From Protula sp. h YS-2021 (lineage: Eukaryota > Annelida > Polychaeta > Sabellida > Serpulidae), in contig OX457024.1 in assembly GCA_949752745.1 (NCBI GenBank), positions 104,021,690 through 104,085,689 of the forward strand: a stretch of DNA of 64,000 nucleotides, in the 5' to 3' direction. A model generated the notes under the pieces. The model searched no databases. It was not told the origin of the DNA and was given only the letters and a program-made list of their open reading frames with translations. Of this stretch, positions 38,901-45,787 are shown piece after piece (position 1 is the stretch's first letter; every line of letters starts with the position of its first letter). Both the position numbers and the translations under genes were made by a program.

Positions 38901-41900
38901 AACCCGACTTCACCCAATACCTTTGAACTTCAATGCACATAACAAGACACATTTAACCGGTTTTGCAGGGCTGTAGAGATTCCTGTAAAAACTTCAACAA
39001 TAGCACGGCCATTCAGTGACTATCAAGTGTTTTATTTCATGTGTAAGAGGACAATGTAACACAAAAATGGCAAAGTTGATACTCGTCGCCTTCCCACAGC
39101 AATTACGAACACACTCAATTTGCTTGAATAAACCTCCAGTGCTGCGACCACTTTAACTGTTGCTAACTGAGTGGGTGACAGAAGGTGGTCCAAATAGACC
39201 AGAGGCATATTTCAAAGCACAAACACTGTACAAATATGACACTGGACAAAAAACCTTCCAGGATTCTTCCAACAACCCCATTACACATGATACAAATGCA
39301 CGTTTACAATCAGCAACTCCTCCTGTCTTTTTTTTTAATATTCAGTGCGTTATACCTGTTTATTCGACAGCAATATGATGCGGAAATTAACTCAATGAGC
39401 AGTTTAACAACAATGCGATGAAATGGCATTCGTGTTGCTGTGCCCTTATTTTTCAATGACGCTACAAGCCTAGGGTAAAACATACATCAAGGAATATATT
39501 TTGTCGCTTAGCATAGTACCTCTTCTATAATGGTACACCCCAAGATAAAACTAATCAATTATTCATGTCTTTCCTACCACAGAAAGGGTAACCGGCGTTC
39601 CCGTGTAAAAGCCAACTATCGAGTTTACAGCGAGACCAATGTCAGATAGCTCTTTGGTTTCACAGATATCTTCTTATCAATCAGACCATTTCAGAGAAGC
39701 AAGTGCGATTCGGAAAGGCCTCCAGCACGCTCATTGCCAGGCAATAGTTGTGATAACAGAAATCAGGTGCACTGGCTTGGCATTGTGCCAGTGGTACCGG
39801 TATATCCACCTCCAACATGGCGAGCAATATTTCATCGAGTTTTAACCCATCTGACCTCCTGTGACCCGAAGAATAATAATCTGTGCCAGTTATATGCAGA
39901 CAATAATGAGACAGAAACAGCGTGGTGTTTCAGCAAAACGCTATATCGTTCATCTTTGAAACAAATACATTCCGTCGTATTACCAAATTGCGCCGTGATA
40001 GGGCGTAACCACTTAACGTCATACGGGAATATGGAGAGCGCCGCGCGTCGAGAAATGCGATTTTTTTCTTTCTTTTCTTTTTTTTAACACTTGACAAGCC
40101 TTTGGCTTGCAAGAGTTATATGAAATTGTGCGAGCAAAATTCGTCCTTTTTTTTTTTCTTCTTGACACTTTTTCCCATTTTTTGTGTCTTCTTCTTCTCT
40201 GACACTATGGGCCCTACGACCATGAAACTTGGGACTTATGAAGAGCTTGATCTGAACATGTGCATGTCACTTTTTATTTTCGTCTTTGATTTCGTTTTCT
40301 TTGTTAAAACTCCATGTGAAAAGAGTGTATTTTTTGCAAGTTAATGCGTAGCATTTAAGCCACATCACACACAGTTGCTCAGTGAGCTTTGTGCGAGCTC
40401 TCACTGTGTATGCTAGATCAGTCAATAAAACCTTAAGTCAACAGAAACTAAACACTACTCGGCTTATAAGACGTATTCAAGCTGTGTTGTTTGCAATATA
40501 TTATTCAAGAAATAACCCATTGGAGCCAGTATTTTGGCGCTTTAAGTTTTGTCAAGTGTTTAACATTTCGCTAGCGGAATGAGCTTCTAGTTTTTATATG
40601 CGGTACCGACGTGCTTATTGATTCTTGCAAAACATTTAGCCAATTCAGTTTATTAATGCCAAAATATTCCACATCTATTAATTTTGCTCGAGAAATAAAG
40701 AGCAAGGTTGCCAATATTAAACAGTTATCTATGCATGGAGACTGAACTTAGCATAGAAACTTGGCATATGATGAGCAAATGATTGAAATGCTGTTGACAA
40801 ACAACCGAGCGTGCAGCGAAAAACCGCACAAGTTGTAAAGAGTATACAAAATCTGCCGGCTTTTTCTCCTTCTACTCACTACTCAAGGGAATCCAGCTAC
40901 AAGGCCAAAGGGAACATACATCAAATAGTACACAGCTACTGACGGCAGCTGTCGGATAAACAATGAATTTGGTTCCACACATGACAACACTCCATGCATC
41001 CCACGCCAGGAAGCAAATACCTCAACATATCCACGCCTGTCCTACTTTCTTTTTGAGTTTTAAATTCCTAGCATTATTTATGAGCGTTGACGGCAGGAAA
41101 CTTTCAGCTCTTTTCAAAAACATTCGCCTGGTGTAAAACAAACTGTTTACGCAAGTTTTAGAGCACATCAATACAAACAGATGCGCTCTAGGTGTGTCTT
41201 CTAGCAAGTAACGTAAAACCTCTTCATCACGACGTGGTGGTGTGATGTCGTTGTAACCGAAATATGGTTATAACCGATACGCCACAATAACCGACAGCGT
41301 TCAGAAAAGAAGAGTTTAAAACGATCAGGATAGGATAATTACATCATCAACTGCTGTATGTCGTCTACCTGTTGTTGTCCAAAAGCCAATCTCTACGGCG
41401 GTTCGGTCTGTTGTGTACAACATCTTATTTCTCCGCAGACCCACCGGAGATACCGCGAAAATAGCACTCATAAAAGAGAGGGAGTACTTTTTAACATATC
41501 CATCCGCTCTGTGTTGTTTATACAGATAGCTCTCCTCAGAGGTCAGCTGTTTTATACAACGTCGCCATAAACGATTTCGTTTTCGTGAGGTTTTACCGTA
41601 ACAGCTTAAGTTAAGCCTTGGCTGGGATTGTGAATCATACTCACGCAAAGATAAATGAATCGGAAAGTATTCGACTGATTAGTTTTCATTTAGTTAATTT
41701 TTTTTTGATCGGGGGAGGAAGCATGTCCGCCTGTTGCTGCAGTGGTTAGACAGACACCTTCGTAAACAGCAACATGAAAAATCAAAGAGAGTGTGTGACA
41801 GAGCGATTTTCCGAAGGAATCTCATATAAATTAAGAAGCTTGTTGATGCTTGCTTGATGCTTGTTCAGCAGCGTTTCTTTATTTTTATTTCTCGTTCTCT

Positions 41901-43790
41901 GGAATCGATGCTCGCATACATTTCTAAATGGCATAATGGCGAACAGACGTGGAACAAGTTATAACTGTTGTTTGCCTTTTACAAAGGTAGCGTAGGGGAT
42001 GGTACCAACGAGTTTTAAGTGTCGTCTTTCGGAAGGCACAAGTGGGCAAAGGTACAAGCTGGCCAGACTAGCGTTACTGCTCCACCAATGGTATCAGTGA
42101 AAAAATATCTATTGTTACGATTCGTTTGGAACATGGCTTTTGTTTTAGAATGTCGTTTTGAACAGAATTAAACAGCCAAGTAAATAACAACTGCGGACCT
42201 ACAAAATATTTAAATGCCGGTTATGTTGCGAAAGCAGCCCAGCTCAAAAGCTATAAACTACATTCTTAAATAAGGTGGCTTCATCACTTAAAACAATTAT
42301 TATGCCTACAACTGCTGCTGCTTAGTCTGAGCTTTTGTTTATAAATTCCTATCCAAAGGCAGGACTTTCCAACGAATTTGCGATTACATGGATTGAAAGC
42401 AGGTTTGTATCAGACATAGTGATTACTGTACTGCAGCACCACACCCACTCCATCACTAGCTACAACATTCTTAGTCATGGGTCATGGTCCGGGCCTGCCT
42501 CTAGCTAGATCAATCCTGCCTACTGACAAATGTCTAGAAATTATCCCTTTTTCCACAACGCCCCTTCATCAGTCAAAAGTGACTCGAGTTAGGAGCATAT
42601 AAAGCGAATAAAACGAATGAATCTTATTTTACTAAATACAACTGAATTCTCCTGATGAAACCCATTTTTCTTAAATCTGATTACTTAATGCTGAAATTTT
42701 TCTTCTTACCTGGAATCTTAATATGATAGTCCAAATAAGACCAAGTGTCAGTCGATTATTGCCGTCAACGATATCATGGGCACCCATGTTTTCTAAATGG
42801 ACTTTCTGGTCCACAAGGAATGATAACGATTTGTCTACATTTTCCAGGCAGTGAATCCTCATTTTTCCCTTGGTTGGTCGGGGCTGAAATAAAGACGTAT
42901 AAGGCATATATGTACAAATGCATATATGATGCCGTGCACACTGGTTAATGACGGACCACATTTCACTTCTGACGGGATAAACTGCATTGAAATCAATCAG
43001 TGTGAAACGCAGTATCTTTTTTACATTTTTGACAGCCTTGATGAGTAAAATAAGTCCTTTACAATCGTGGCGAAAATAGGTGAATCACATGACTCAGAAA
43101 AAAACTACTTACTAATCGTTCCCCTGACAGCACTTCTAACAGTTTCAAGAGCATCTTTCCATCTCTTAAATCAACATACATCTCGTTTATCCGACATCCA
43201 ACTCTGGCTAAATGGGAATTCACCCATTTCGTGAACGTCTTTTTCTGCACATACTCTCGCTCGTCTAAAAGGAACAGGTAATGATGTTTTAAATATACTG
43301 CTTTGAAGGCAATGAAGATATGAACTCACTGAAAACTATCCTACCCTATCACCCCGATGCGCTTACAAGCTAACATGATTTTATTTTTATTATGGATACT
43401 CGTTGATTCAAGCTCATTGACAATTACACGGTAAAACTAGCTTGTATATGCAAATTTCAAATTGCAAACTAGTAAATCTGTAATTGCATTCACCGTCCTG
43501 TCTTGACTTTCCCTATAAAAACATGATTAACTTTATGAACTGAACAGAACGTTCGACATACAAAAACAAGAATACCAAGAAAATTCATGCTTTGACTTTG
43601 ACACATATTATAAAAATGCAGGTTTTACCCATTTAAAGAAATCATACGCACCCGCTAATGCTTTAATCCTAGATCTCTCAAACAGCTTGGCCGAGTTGTT
43701 CGCTAAATCTTCATCATCAATGTTGTCGTTCATAGTATTATTCTGCCAGCCCACCCCATCATGCATGAGATTGCTCTCAATTTCAGTCAT
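120..43790 (-). CDS. beta-Spec: beta-spectrin gene, 37 coding exons, 3' end outside the window
   Basis: Beta-spectrin pairs with alpha-spectrin to form the tetramers of the submembrane actin cytoskeleton; it binds F-actin, protein 4.1, ankyrin and membrane lipids. Joining 37 exons gives 6377 nt in one open frame (about 2125 residues). Visible in order: two CH domains (about residues 45-285; [34 protein letters not shown]), a linker, spectrin repeats from about residue 290 to 2080 with recurrent core tryptophans ([21 protein letters not shown]), and a Pro-rich linker (FLPPPSPE) at the window edge. Vertebrate beta-II spectrin is about 2360 residues and ends in a PH domain about 100 residues after this point, so only the C-terminal exons are missing. 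The length and the conserved actin-binding and partial-repeat segments argue against alpha-spectrin or beta-heavy spectrin. Every intron has GT-AG ends and phases agree across all junctions. Family assignment comes from recalled protein similarity; no search was run. Confidence 0.96.
251..2201 (-). other. intron between exons 36 and 37
   Basis: About 1.95 kb. It has a long T-rich tract at 481-632 and an ATTT-rich stretch at 1303-1340. A minus-strand open frame at 1003-1299 is discussed as a possible alternative exon. Nothing else was recognised. Confidence 0.8.
1003..1281 (-). other. possible alternative exon or C-terminus between exons 36 and 37
   Basis: The intron holds a 98-codon minus-strand frame. 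From an AG at 1282-1283 it reads [20 protein letters not shown] and continues to FDKYPPEL, where a GTGAAT donor occurs at 1122. The 159-nt segment 1123-1281 is phase 0 at both ends, as are the flanking exons 36 and 37. Without that donor the frame runs to a stop and would give a spectrin lacking the PH domain. The pyrimidine tract is poor and I recognise no homologue, so it may be chance. Confidence 0.2.
2202..2306 (-). CDS. beta-Spec: beta-spectrin coding exon 36
   Basis: Residues 2048-2082: [20 protein letters not shown] then [15 protein letters not shown]. It matches the [19 protein letters not shown] signature at the end of the repeat region. Acceptor TTTAAACAG, donor GTATAG. Phase 0. Confidence 0.94.
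2668..2759 (-). CDS. beta-Spec: beta-spectrin coding exon 35 (partial repeat, tetramerisation)
   Basis: Residues 2017-2047: [19 protein letters not shown] then [11 protein letters not shown], the partial last repeat whose helices A and B pair with the alpha-spectrin N-terminus to form tetramers (role by homology). Acceptor CTGTTGTAG, donor GTAAGC. Confidence 0.93.
3069..3153 (-). CDS. beta-Spec: beta-spectrin coding exon 34
   Basis: Residues 1989-2016, 28 codons: [20 protein letters not shown] then SRWEHLQL. It corresponds to the MIDKWEDRWEWLRL segment. Acceptor GTTTAAG, donor GTGAGT. Confidence 0.9.
3360..3576 (-). CDS. beta-Spec: beta-spectrin coding exon 33
   Basis: Residues 1916-1988. 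It encodes [19 protein letters not shown], then [20 protein letters not shown] and [15 protein letters not shown]. Acceptor TATCTTTGCAG, donor GTTCGT. The acceptor and first 24 or so exon bases are repeated twice upstream at a 118-bp period. Confidence 0.95.
3553..3880 (-). repeat. 118-bp tandem triplication containing the acceptor and start of exon 33
   Basis: Three copies start at 3553 (the real exon edge), 3671 and 3789. Each carries the last intron bases (TTTGCAG), the AG, and the first exon codons for FFGMV. Exon-start positions are 3576, 3694 and 3812, exactly 118 bp apart. The copies also share GTGTCCA and a C-rich stretch. Decoy copies keep the AG. Confidence 0.9.
4009..4286 (-). CDS. 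beta-Spec: beta-spectrin coding exon 32
   Basis: Residues 1824-1915. It encodes [20 protein letters not shown], then [19 protein letters not shown] and [20 protein letters not shown]. Acceptor TTCACTGCAG, donor GTGGGC. GC-rich compared with its introns. Confidence 0.95.
4617..4880 (-). CDS. beta-Spec: beta-spectrin coding exon 31
   Basis: Residues 1736-1823. It encodes [20 protein letters not shown], then [19 protein letters not shown] and [14 protein letters not shown]. 88 codons, phase 0 on both sides. Acceptor GTGTGGCAG, donor GTAAGT. Confidence 0.96.
5114..5318 (-). CDS. beta-Spec: beta-spectrin coding exon 30
   Basis: Residues 1667-1735. It encodes [20 protein letters not shown], then [20 protein letters not shown] and [20 protein letters not shown]. 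Very high conservation. Acceptor GTTTGCAG, donor GTGAGT after the Cys codon TGT. Confidence 0.95.
5524..5635 (-). repeat. 39/40-bp tandem copies containing the exon 29 end and donor
   Basis: On the minus strand ATAGAGGAGGAACACCCC then CAACAG and GTGTGTTGTTTTGA recurs three times. Exon-end equivalents are at 5607, 5568 and 5528. Copy 2 has AT in place of the donor GT; copy 3 keeps GT (GTGTAT). Confidence 0.85.
5607..5727 (-). CDS. beta-Spec: beta-spectrin coding exon 29
   Basis: Residues 1627-1666: [20 protein letters not shown] then [18 protein letters not shown]. Acceptor CTTGTTTCAG, donor GTGTGT after AAC AG. The last 25 or so exon bases and the donor region recur twice more in the intron at 5568 and 5528. 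Confidence 0.93.
6051..6529. repeat. 19-bp minisatellite starting at the exon 28 donor
   Basis: The unit is about TGACACACCATGACGTGAC, alternating with variants carrying CATACAATGACG. On the minus strand the first unit is the donor itself (GTGGGTCAGTCACGTCAT) and later units read GTGTGTCAGTCACGTCAT. Roughly 25 copies. Each contains a CRE-like TGACGT core. Confidence 0.9.
6530..6617 (-). CDS. beta-Spec: beta-spectrin coding exon 28
   Basis: Residues 1598-1626: [20 protein letters not shown] then GEDRAKDEQ, almost identical to the family block. Acceptor ATTATTTCAG, donor GTGGGT. A 19-bp minisatellite starts immediately at this donor and fills the next 480 bp of intron. Confidence 0.95.
6734..7121 (-). 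CDS. beta-Spec: beta-spectrin coding exon 27 (ankyrin-binding region)
   Basis: Residues 1468-1597, the longest exon in the window. It encodes [18 protein letters not shown], then [35 protein letters not shown] and [13 protein letters not shown]. In vertebrates the repeats in this part of the chain form the ankyrin-binding site; that role here is by homology. Acceptor GGCTGTAG, donor GTATGT. Confidence 0.95.
7334..7464 (-). CDS. beta-Spec: beta-spectrin coding exon 26
   Basis: Residues 1425-1467. It encodes [20 protein letters not shown], then [19 protein letters not shown]. It matches the KKQQMLENQMEVRKKEIEEL segment. Acceptor TTTTTATCAG, donor GTAAGG. Confidence 0.93.
7757..8020 (-). CDS. 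beta-Spec: beta-spectrin coding exon 25
   Basis: Residues 1337-1424. It encodes [20 protein letters not shown], then [20 protein letters not shown] and [18 protein letters not shown], a full repeat boundary. Acceptor TTTCTGTAG, donor GTACGT, phase 0. Confidence 0.95.
8237..8474 (-). CDS. beta-Spec: beta-spectrin coding exon 24
   Basis: Residues 1257-1336. It encodes [20 protein letters not shown], then [39 protein letters not shown] and ERLDKLEE. Acceptor TTTTGGGCAG, donor GTGAGT. Partial copies of its first part, with the acceptor region, lie upstream at 8598 and 8704. Confidence 0.95.
8475..8745 (-). repeat. tandem copies of the exon 24 acceptor and first codons
   Basis: Copies of the exon start (real position 8474) lie at 8598 and 8704. 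The minus strand of copy 2 reads TTGGCAG then GAAGAAGACGCGCGTGCG. Copy 3 has CCG in place of the acceptor CAG. Spacings are 124 and 106 bp. Each copy also carries an ACGAACNGTT block. Confidence 0.85.
8746..9546 (-). other. intron between exons 23 and 24, upstream part
   Basis: Apart from the CT microsatellite and a short GT-rich stretch near 9505, I see no repeat, RNA gene or exon. Confidence 0.6.
8879..8907. repeat. (CT)n microsatellite
   Basis: About 14 CT dinucleotides in the intron between exons 23 and 24. Confidence 0.95.
9547..9719 (-). CDS. beta-Spec: beta-spectrin coding exon 23
   Basis: Residues 1200-1256. It encodes [20 protein letters not shown], then [20 protein letters not shown]. 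It matches the KKQEDFMTTMDANEEKIN block. Acceptor TTAACAACAG, donor GTACAG, phase 2. Confidence 0.93.
9891..11087. mobile_element. foldback DNA transposon, 1.2 kb, non-autonomous, 10-bp target duplication
   Basis: Flanked on both sides by GTAGTTTTGG (9881-9890 and 11088-11097). The two ends are inverted copies: the left has CCTCGACCAACTCAACCC, and the right gives the same on the other strand. Each end continues as iterated CAACTCAACCC units for about 120-190 bp. The interior (10085-10960) is AT-rich, has internally repeated pieces (ATGTATTGTCTTT near 10195 and 10417) and no transposase. Long, internally repeated ends with a 9-11 bp target duplication resemble foldback Mutator-like elements; the superfamily is inference. 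Confidence 0.85.
11098..12683 (-). other. intron 22 sequence without recognised features
   Basis: Between the foldback element and the minisatellite I see only AT-rich intronic sequence and a short C run at 12220-12230. Open frames here (for example 11587-11832) have no recognisable similarity. Confidence 0.6.
12686..13215. repeat. 26-bp minisatellite with 78-bp higher-order unit
   Basis: About 20 copies of a 26-bp unit around AGATTCCGTATGCACAGAAT. Three unit types cycle (CGCACGGAATTATGGGT, TGCACAGAATTATAGGG, TGCACGGAGTTAATGGG), giving a 78-bp super-repeat. 78 is a multiple of three, so long spurious reading frames exist on both strands. Confidence 0.95.
13216..14458 (-). other. intron 22, portion adjacent to exon 22
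   Basis: No exon, RNA or repeat recognised apart from short T runs at 13352 and 14058. Confidence 0.6.
14459..14536 (-). CDS. beta-Spec: beta-spectrin coding exon 22
   Basis: Residues 1174-1199, 26 codons: [20 protein letters not shown] then SKEDVP. It corresponds to the FLRDTKQAEAFLNNQEYVLAH segment. Acceptor TTTGGCAG, donor GTAAGT. A 4.7-kb intron follows. Confidence 0.92.
14854..14943 (-). CDS. beta-Spec: beta-spectrin coding exon 21
   Basis: Residues 1144-1173, 30 codons: [20 protein letters not shown] then VLSQSLNLQ. Acceptor CAAAACAG, donor GTAATT. It is short, but it joins exons 20 and 22 in phase and matches the LQALDTGWNELHKMWENRQ region. Confidence 0.92.
15282..15431 (-). CDS. beta-Spec: beta-spectrin coding exon 20
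   Basis: Residues 1094-1143. It encodes [20 protein letters not shown], then [13 protein letters not shown], as in the family's TDAQYMFLRQRL. Acceptor CGTTACAG, donor GTCTGC, phase 0. Confidence 0.94.
15732..15857 (-). CDS. beta-Spec: beta-spectrin coding exon 19
   Basis: Residues 1052-1093. It encodes [20 protein letters not shown], then [20 protein letters not shown], nearly identical to the vertebrate FQSWLSRTQTAIASEDMP block. Acceptor GATTGCAG, donor GTGAGC. Confidence 0.95.
16121..16302 (-). CDS. beta-Spec: beta-spectrin coding exon 18
   Basis: Residues 991-1051. It encodes [20 protein letters not shown], then [19 protein letters not shown] and [10 protein letters not shown]. It matches the ALQRKLTGMERDL region of beta-spectrins. 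Acceptor TTTTTTAG, donor GTAAAT. Confidence 0.93.
16496..16859 (-). CDS. beta-Spec: beta-spectrin coding exon 17
   Basis: Residues 870-990. It encodes [19 protein letters not shown], then [40 protein letters not shown] and [11 protein letters not shown]. One of the longer exons, covering more than one repeat. Acceptor ATTTACAG, donor GTGTGA, phase 1. Confidence 0.95.
17033..17197 (-). CDS. beta-Spec: beta-spectrin coding exon 16
   Basis: Residues 815-869. It encodes [20 protein letters not shown], then [19 protein letters not shown]. The Trp in EQWIAEK is the helix-A core residue of the next repeat. Acceptor GGATGACAG, donor GTCAGC. Confidence 0.94.
17465..17542 (-). CDS. beta-Spec: beta-spectrin coding exon 15
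   Basis: Residues 789-814, only 26 codons: [20 protein letters not shown] then GALGEQ, matching the LHEQASALP segment of the family. Acceptor CATGTTACAG, donor GTCAGA. A long 35-bp minisatellite lies in the intron just upstream of this acceptor. Confidence 0.93.
17566..18805. repeat. 35-bp minisatellite in intron 14
   Basis: Roughly 35 copies of a 35-bp unit containing CACGTCACAATCCCTGCAG then ATGACTGTGTAATGTG. Blocks of several units are themselves repeated (for example 17971-18107 resembles 18247-18380 and 18529-18650). The array ends about 25-40 bp from the acceptor of exon 15; on the minus strand each unit contains CTGCAG and ACACAG, both acceptor-like. Confidence 0.95.
18924..19399 (+). 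mobile_element. 0.48-kb interspersed repeat, copy 1
   Basis: Its minus strand matches 40084-40563. Shared segments include AAACACTACTCGGCTTATAAG, cited here only in part, CTTCATAAGTCCCAAGTTTC and TGTCAGAGAAAAGACAC. Both ends carry TTAA joined to the inverted motif ACACTTGAC. Similarity continues a little beyond the TTAA on the left (GCTAGCGAAATG), so the true end may be outside. No coding capacity. Confidence 0.8.
19400..19961 (-). other. intron 14 next to exon 14
   Basis: AT-rich intronic sequence; nothing recognised. Confidence 0.6.
19962..20078 (-). CDS. beta-Spec: beta-spectrin coding exon 14
   Basis: Residues 750-788. It encodes [19 protein letters not shown], then [20 protein letters not shown], matching the FQADADDIDAWM region of beta-spectrins. 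Acceptor GTTGTAG, donor GTATAT. 39 codons, phase 0 on both sides. Confidence 0.94.
20248..20448 (-). CDS. beta-Spec: beta-spectrin coding exon 13
   Basis: Residues 683-749. It encodes [20 protein letters not shown], then [19 protein letters not shown] and [14 protein letters not shown]. Acceptor AACCTTAG, donor GTACCA. Phase 0 on both sides. Confidence 0.94.
20449..21507 (-). other. intron between exons 12 and 13, lower part
   Basis: Contains A-rich runs at 20646 and 20741 and T runs near 21460. No exon other than the candidate at 21508-21678 was recognised. Confidence 0.6.
21508..21678 (-). other. possible alternative terminal exon in the intron between exons 12 and 13
   Basis: A minus-strand acceptor (TATTCTGTATAG) is followed by a phase-0 open frame of 56 codons and a TAG. 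It starts [18 protein letters not shown], matching the character of the constitutive exon 13 start ([10 protein letters not shown]), then switches to a Pro/Ser/Thr-rich tail ([12 protein letters not shown]) ending SSSY. Spliced to exon 12 it would give a truncated spectrin of about 738 residues. No canonical AATAAA was seen soon after the stop, so this could also be a relic of a duplicated exon or chance. Confidence 0.3.
21895..22139 (-). CDS. beta-Spec: beta-spectrin coding exon 12
   Basis: Residues 601-682. It begins [15 protein letters not shown], then [31 protein letters not shown] and [17 protein letters not shown]. Donor GTAGGC, phase 0. The next constitutive exon (13) continues [10 protein letters not shown]. 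The intron between them contains an alternative in-phase acceptor at 21678. Confidence 0.95.
22691..22856 (-). CDS. beta-Spec: beta-spectrin coding exon 11
   Basis: Residues 546-600. It encodes [20 protein letters not shown], then [20 protein letters not shown], and ends in an acidic stretch EESEEAGG. Acceptor GTGCACAG, donor GTATGG; the final G joins GC of exon 12 to give Gly before YKPCDPQV. Confidence 0.94.
22857..25033 (-). other. intron between exons 10 and 11
   Basis: 2.2 kb. A short duplicated segment (TTTTCTGTTTGTA then ACAACC) lies near 23570 and 23632. GTTAACTG-type motifs recur around 24015-24230. No gene or transposon recognised. Confidence 0.6.
25034..25172 (-). CDS. beta-Spec: beta-spectrin coding exon 10
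   Basis: Residues 499-545. It encodes [20 protein letters not shown], then [19 protein letters not shown]. It spans the end of one repeat and the first helix of the next (conserved Trp in ILDWMDE). Acceptor TTGAAACAG, donor GTAATC. Confidence 0.94.
25434..25691 (-). CDS. beta-Spec: beta-spectrin coding exon 9 (early spectrin repeats)
   Basis: Residues 413-498. It contains [20 protein letters not shown] and [18 protein letters not shown], then [16 protein letters not shown]. The helix pattern and the heptad-spaced Leu and Trp (ESWLNENQ) fit a spectrin repeat. Acceptor TTGCACAG, donor GTTTGT. Confidence 0.95.
25907..26089 (-). CDS. beta-Spec: beta-spectrin coding exon 8
   Basis: Residues 352-412. 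It encodes [18 protein letters not shown], then [18 protein letters not shown] and [13 protein letters not shown]. This is the junction between the actin-binding domain and the repeats. Acceptor CTTTTTCAG, donor GTCTGT. A 7.5-kb intron with a large minisatellite precedes it. Confidence 0.95.
26090..27451 (-). other. intron 7, part next to exon 8
   Basis: Contains a poly-C and poly-A run at 26223-26248. Nothing else recognised; the open frame at 26429-26779 shows no familiar motif. Confidence 0.6.
27452..30105. repeat. 26-bp minisatellite, about 100 copies
   Basis: A 2.65-kb array of a 26-bp unit containing TCTGCCAGGCCAACAAG then TTCTCGG. Variants alternate CTGCC or CTACC, AACAAG or AATAAG, and TTCTCGG or TTTTCGG, and blocks of variants recur. 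A few units are one base short. Because 26 is not a multiple of three, all frames are nearly open and produce repeated translations on both strands that are not genes. Confidence 0.98.
30106..31978 (-). other. intron 7, middle part
   Basis: No exon or RNA gene recognised. A short tandem duplication GGCGGTCACAG then GAATAC occurs at 31925-31970. Confidence 0.6.
31979..32388. mobile_element. 410-bp MITE with 8-bp target duplication
   Basis: Flanked by CGCGTATT (31971-31978 and 32389-32396). Ends are inverted copies: left TTTGGATGATTCGGCCCTTT, right (other strand) TTTGGACGTTTCGGCCCTTT. TTCGGCCC units are iterated in both ends. The middle holds an ATT/T/G run and no coding capacity. TSD length and internally repeated ends recall the 9891-11087 element. 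Confidence 0.85.
32397..33590 (-). other. intron 7, part next to exon 7
   Basis: AT-rich, nothing recognised apart from a T run at 33549-33570 that forms part of the region after the exon 7 donor. Confidence 0.55.
33591..33778 (-). CDS. beta-Spec: beta-spectrin coding exon 7 (linker to first spectrin repeat)
   Basis: Residues 290-351. It encodes [20 protein letters not shown], then [18 protein letters not shown] and [14 protein letters not shown]. The [10 protein letters not shown] and [12 protein letters not shown] blocks are signature beta-spectrin sequence. Acceptor TGTGTAG, donor GTAAGT. Confidence 0.95.
34250..34362 (-). CDS. beta-Spec: beta-spectrin coding exon 6 (CH2, end)
   Basis: Residues 252-289. 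It encodes [20 protein letters not shown], then [18 protein letters not shown], the last CH2 helix and the basic segment behind it. Acceptor GCTGTAG, donor GTCAGT. The exon is too short to stand out as an open reading frame, but conservation is strong. Confidence 0.95.
34562..34677 (-). CDS. beta-Spec: beta-spectrin coding exon 5 (CH2, middle)
   Basis: Residues 213-251. It encodes [18 protein letters not shown] and [19 protein letters not shown]. The acceptor is TTTGCAG and the donor GTTGGT. The exon joins in frame with exon 6 to give [16 protein letters not shown]. Confidence 0.93.
34993..35165 (-). CDS. beta-Spec: beta-spectrin coding exon 4 (CH2, start)
   Basis: Residues 156-212. It encodes [20 protein letters not shown], then [16 protein letters not shown] and [20 protein letters not shown], the highly conserved CH2 core. 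The acceptor follows CTTTTTCAG; the donor is GTATAA after the first two bases of the Arg codon. Confidence 0.95.
36247..36384. mobile_element. 138-bp hairpin MITE
   Basis: The ends are CGGTGTAACAG and CTGTTACACCG, followed inward by ATCTTGCCCC and its counterpart GGGGAAGAT, then AGCTTCCCC and GGGGAAGCT. The whole segment can fold into one stem with a G/C-rich tip. No coding capacity. Confidence 0.8.
36910..37265. promoter_or_regulatory. cluster of AGGTCA-type half-sites
   Basis: CAAGGTCAAA, GAGGTCAAAG, TTGACCTTGACCTC, CAAGGTCAAAGTGAGG and GGTCAAGGTCAAA occur within about 350 bp on both strands. AGGTCA is the nuclear-receptor half-site, but the pattern could equally be a degenerate repeat element. 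Function untested. Confidence 0.3.
40084..40563 (-). mobile_element. 0.48-kb interspersed repeat, copy 2 (inverted relative to copy 1)
   Basis: Reverse-complement match to 18924-19399, with TTAA plus ACACTTGAC ends. Shared internal landmarks include GAAGAGCTTGATCTGAAC and GTGCGAGCTCTCAC. Similarity extends past the right TTAA to CATTTCGCTAGC. Non-coding. Confidence 0.8.
42710..42883 (-). CDS. beta-Spec: beta-spectrin coding exon 3 (CH1, second half)
   Basis: Residues 98-155. It begins [18 protein letters not shown] and runs through [20 protein letters not shown] to RFQ. This completes CH1. Its length is 174 nt, phase 0 on both sides, with donor GTAAGA. A 7.5-kb intron follows. Confidence 0.95.
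43113..43264 (-). CDS. beta-Spec: beta-spectrin coding exon 2 (CH1, first half)
   Basis: Residues 47-97. It encodes [19 protein letters not shown] and [11 protein letters not shown], the first half of CH1, an actin-binding helix bundle. The acceptor is CTTTTAG; the donor is GTAAGT directly after the Leu codon TTA. Confidence 0.95.
43652..43790 (-). CDS. beta-Spec: beta-spectrin coding exon 1 (N-terminus)
   Basis: Residues 1-46. It begins [12 protein letters not shown] and ends in [15 protein letters not shown], the conserved segment just before CH1 in all beta-spectrins. The start codon is the first in-frame ATG after the acceptor. The donor is GTGCGT after GCG G; the split codon (G plus AC) restores Asp at ALADERE. 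The acidic N-terminal extension (IDDEDLANN) is typical of the family. Confidence 0.9.
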
Positions 43791-43816
43791 TGTTTCCTCT
43801 TACACCATCAAACAAC
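43791..43816 (-). other. beta-Spec: 5' UTR part of first coding exon, preceded by a splice acceptor
   Basis: Just upstream of the ATG the minus strand reads TTGTTCCTTTCAG then GTTGTTTGATGGTGTAAG. This is a pyrimidine-rich tract plus AG, so the first coding exon probably begins at 43816 and at least one non-coding exon lies further upstream. The leader contains a two-codon upstream reading frame (ATG GTG TAA) 16 nt before the start codon. The upstream exon and promoter were not identified. Confidence 0.55.
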
Positions 43817-45445
<1,629 letters not shown>

Positions 45446-45642
45446 AAAAGACGCTAAATTTTCTAGCAGCTTTGTAAAGTCGCTGGTTTAAAGCCTAAAC
45501 AATTTGACAGATCCGCTGAAATGAGATTGTGTAAGATATCAAAGGCACTGATCACTCGCTGATAAATTGCAATTACAAATACAAGTGCAATTAAAGTGTT
45601 TTGTTTATAGGAATCTTTCGTATTGGTTTCGCAGGATTATAT

Positions 45643-45787
<145 letters not shown>

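Larger units (their letters stand above)
35166..42709 (-). other. intron 3 of beta-spectrin
   Basis: 7.5 kb. It contains the hairpin MITE at 36247, the half-site cluster at 36910, T-rich runs at 37468-37505 and the interspersed repeat at 40084. I recognised no exon, RNA gene or second gene in the rest, including 37500-40083 and 40564-42709. Confidence 0.6.
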
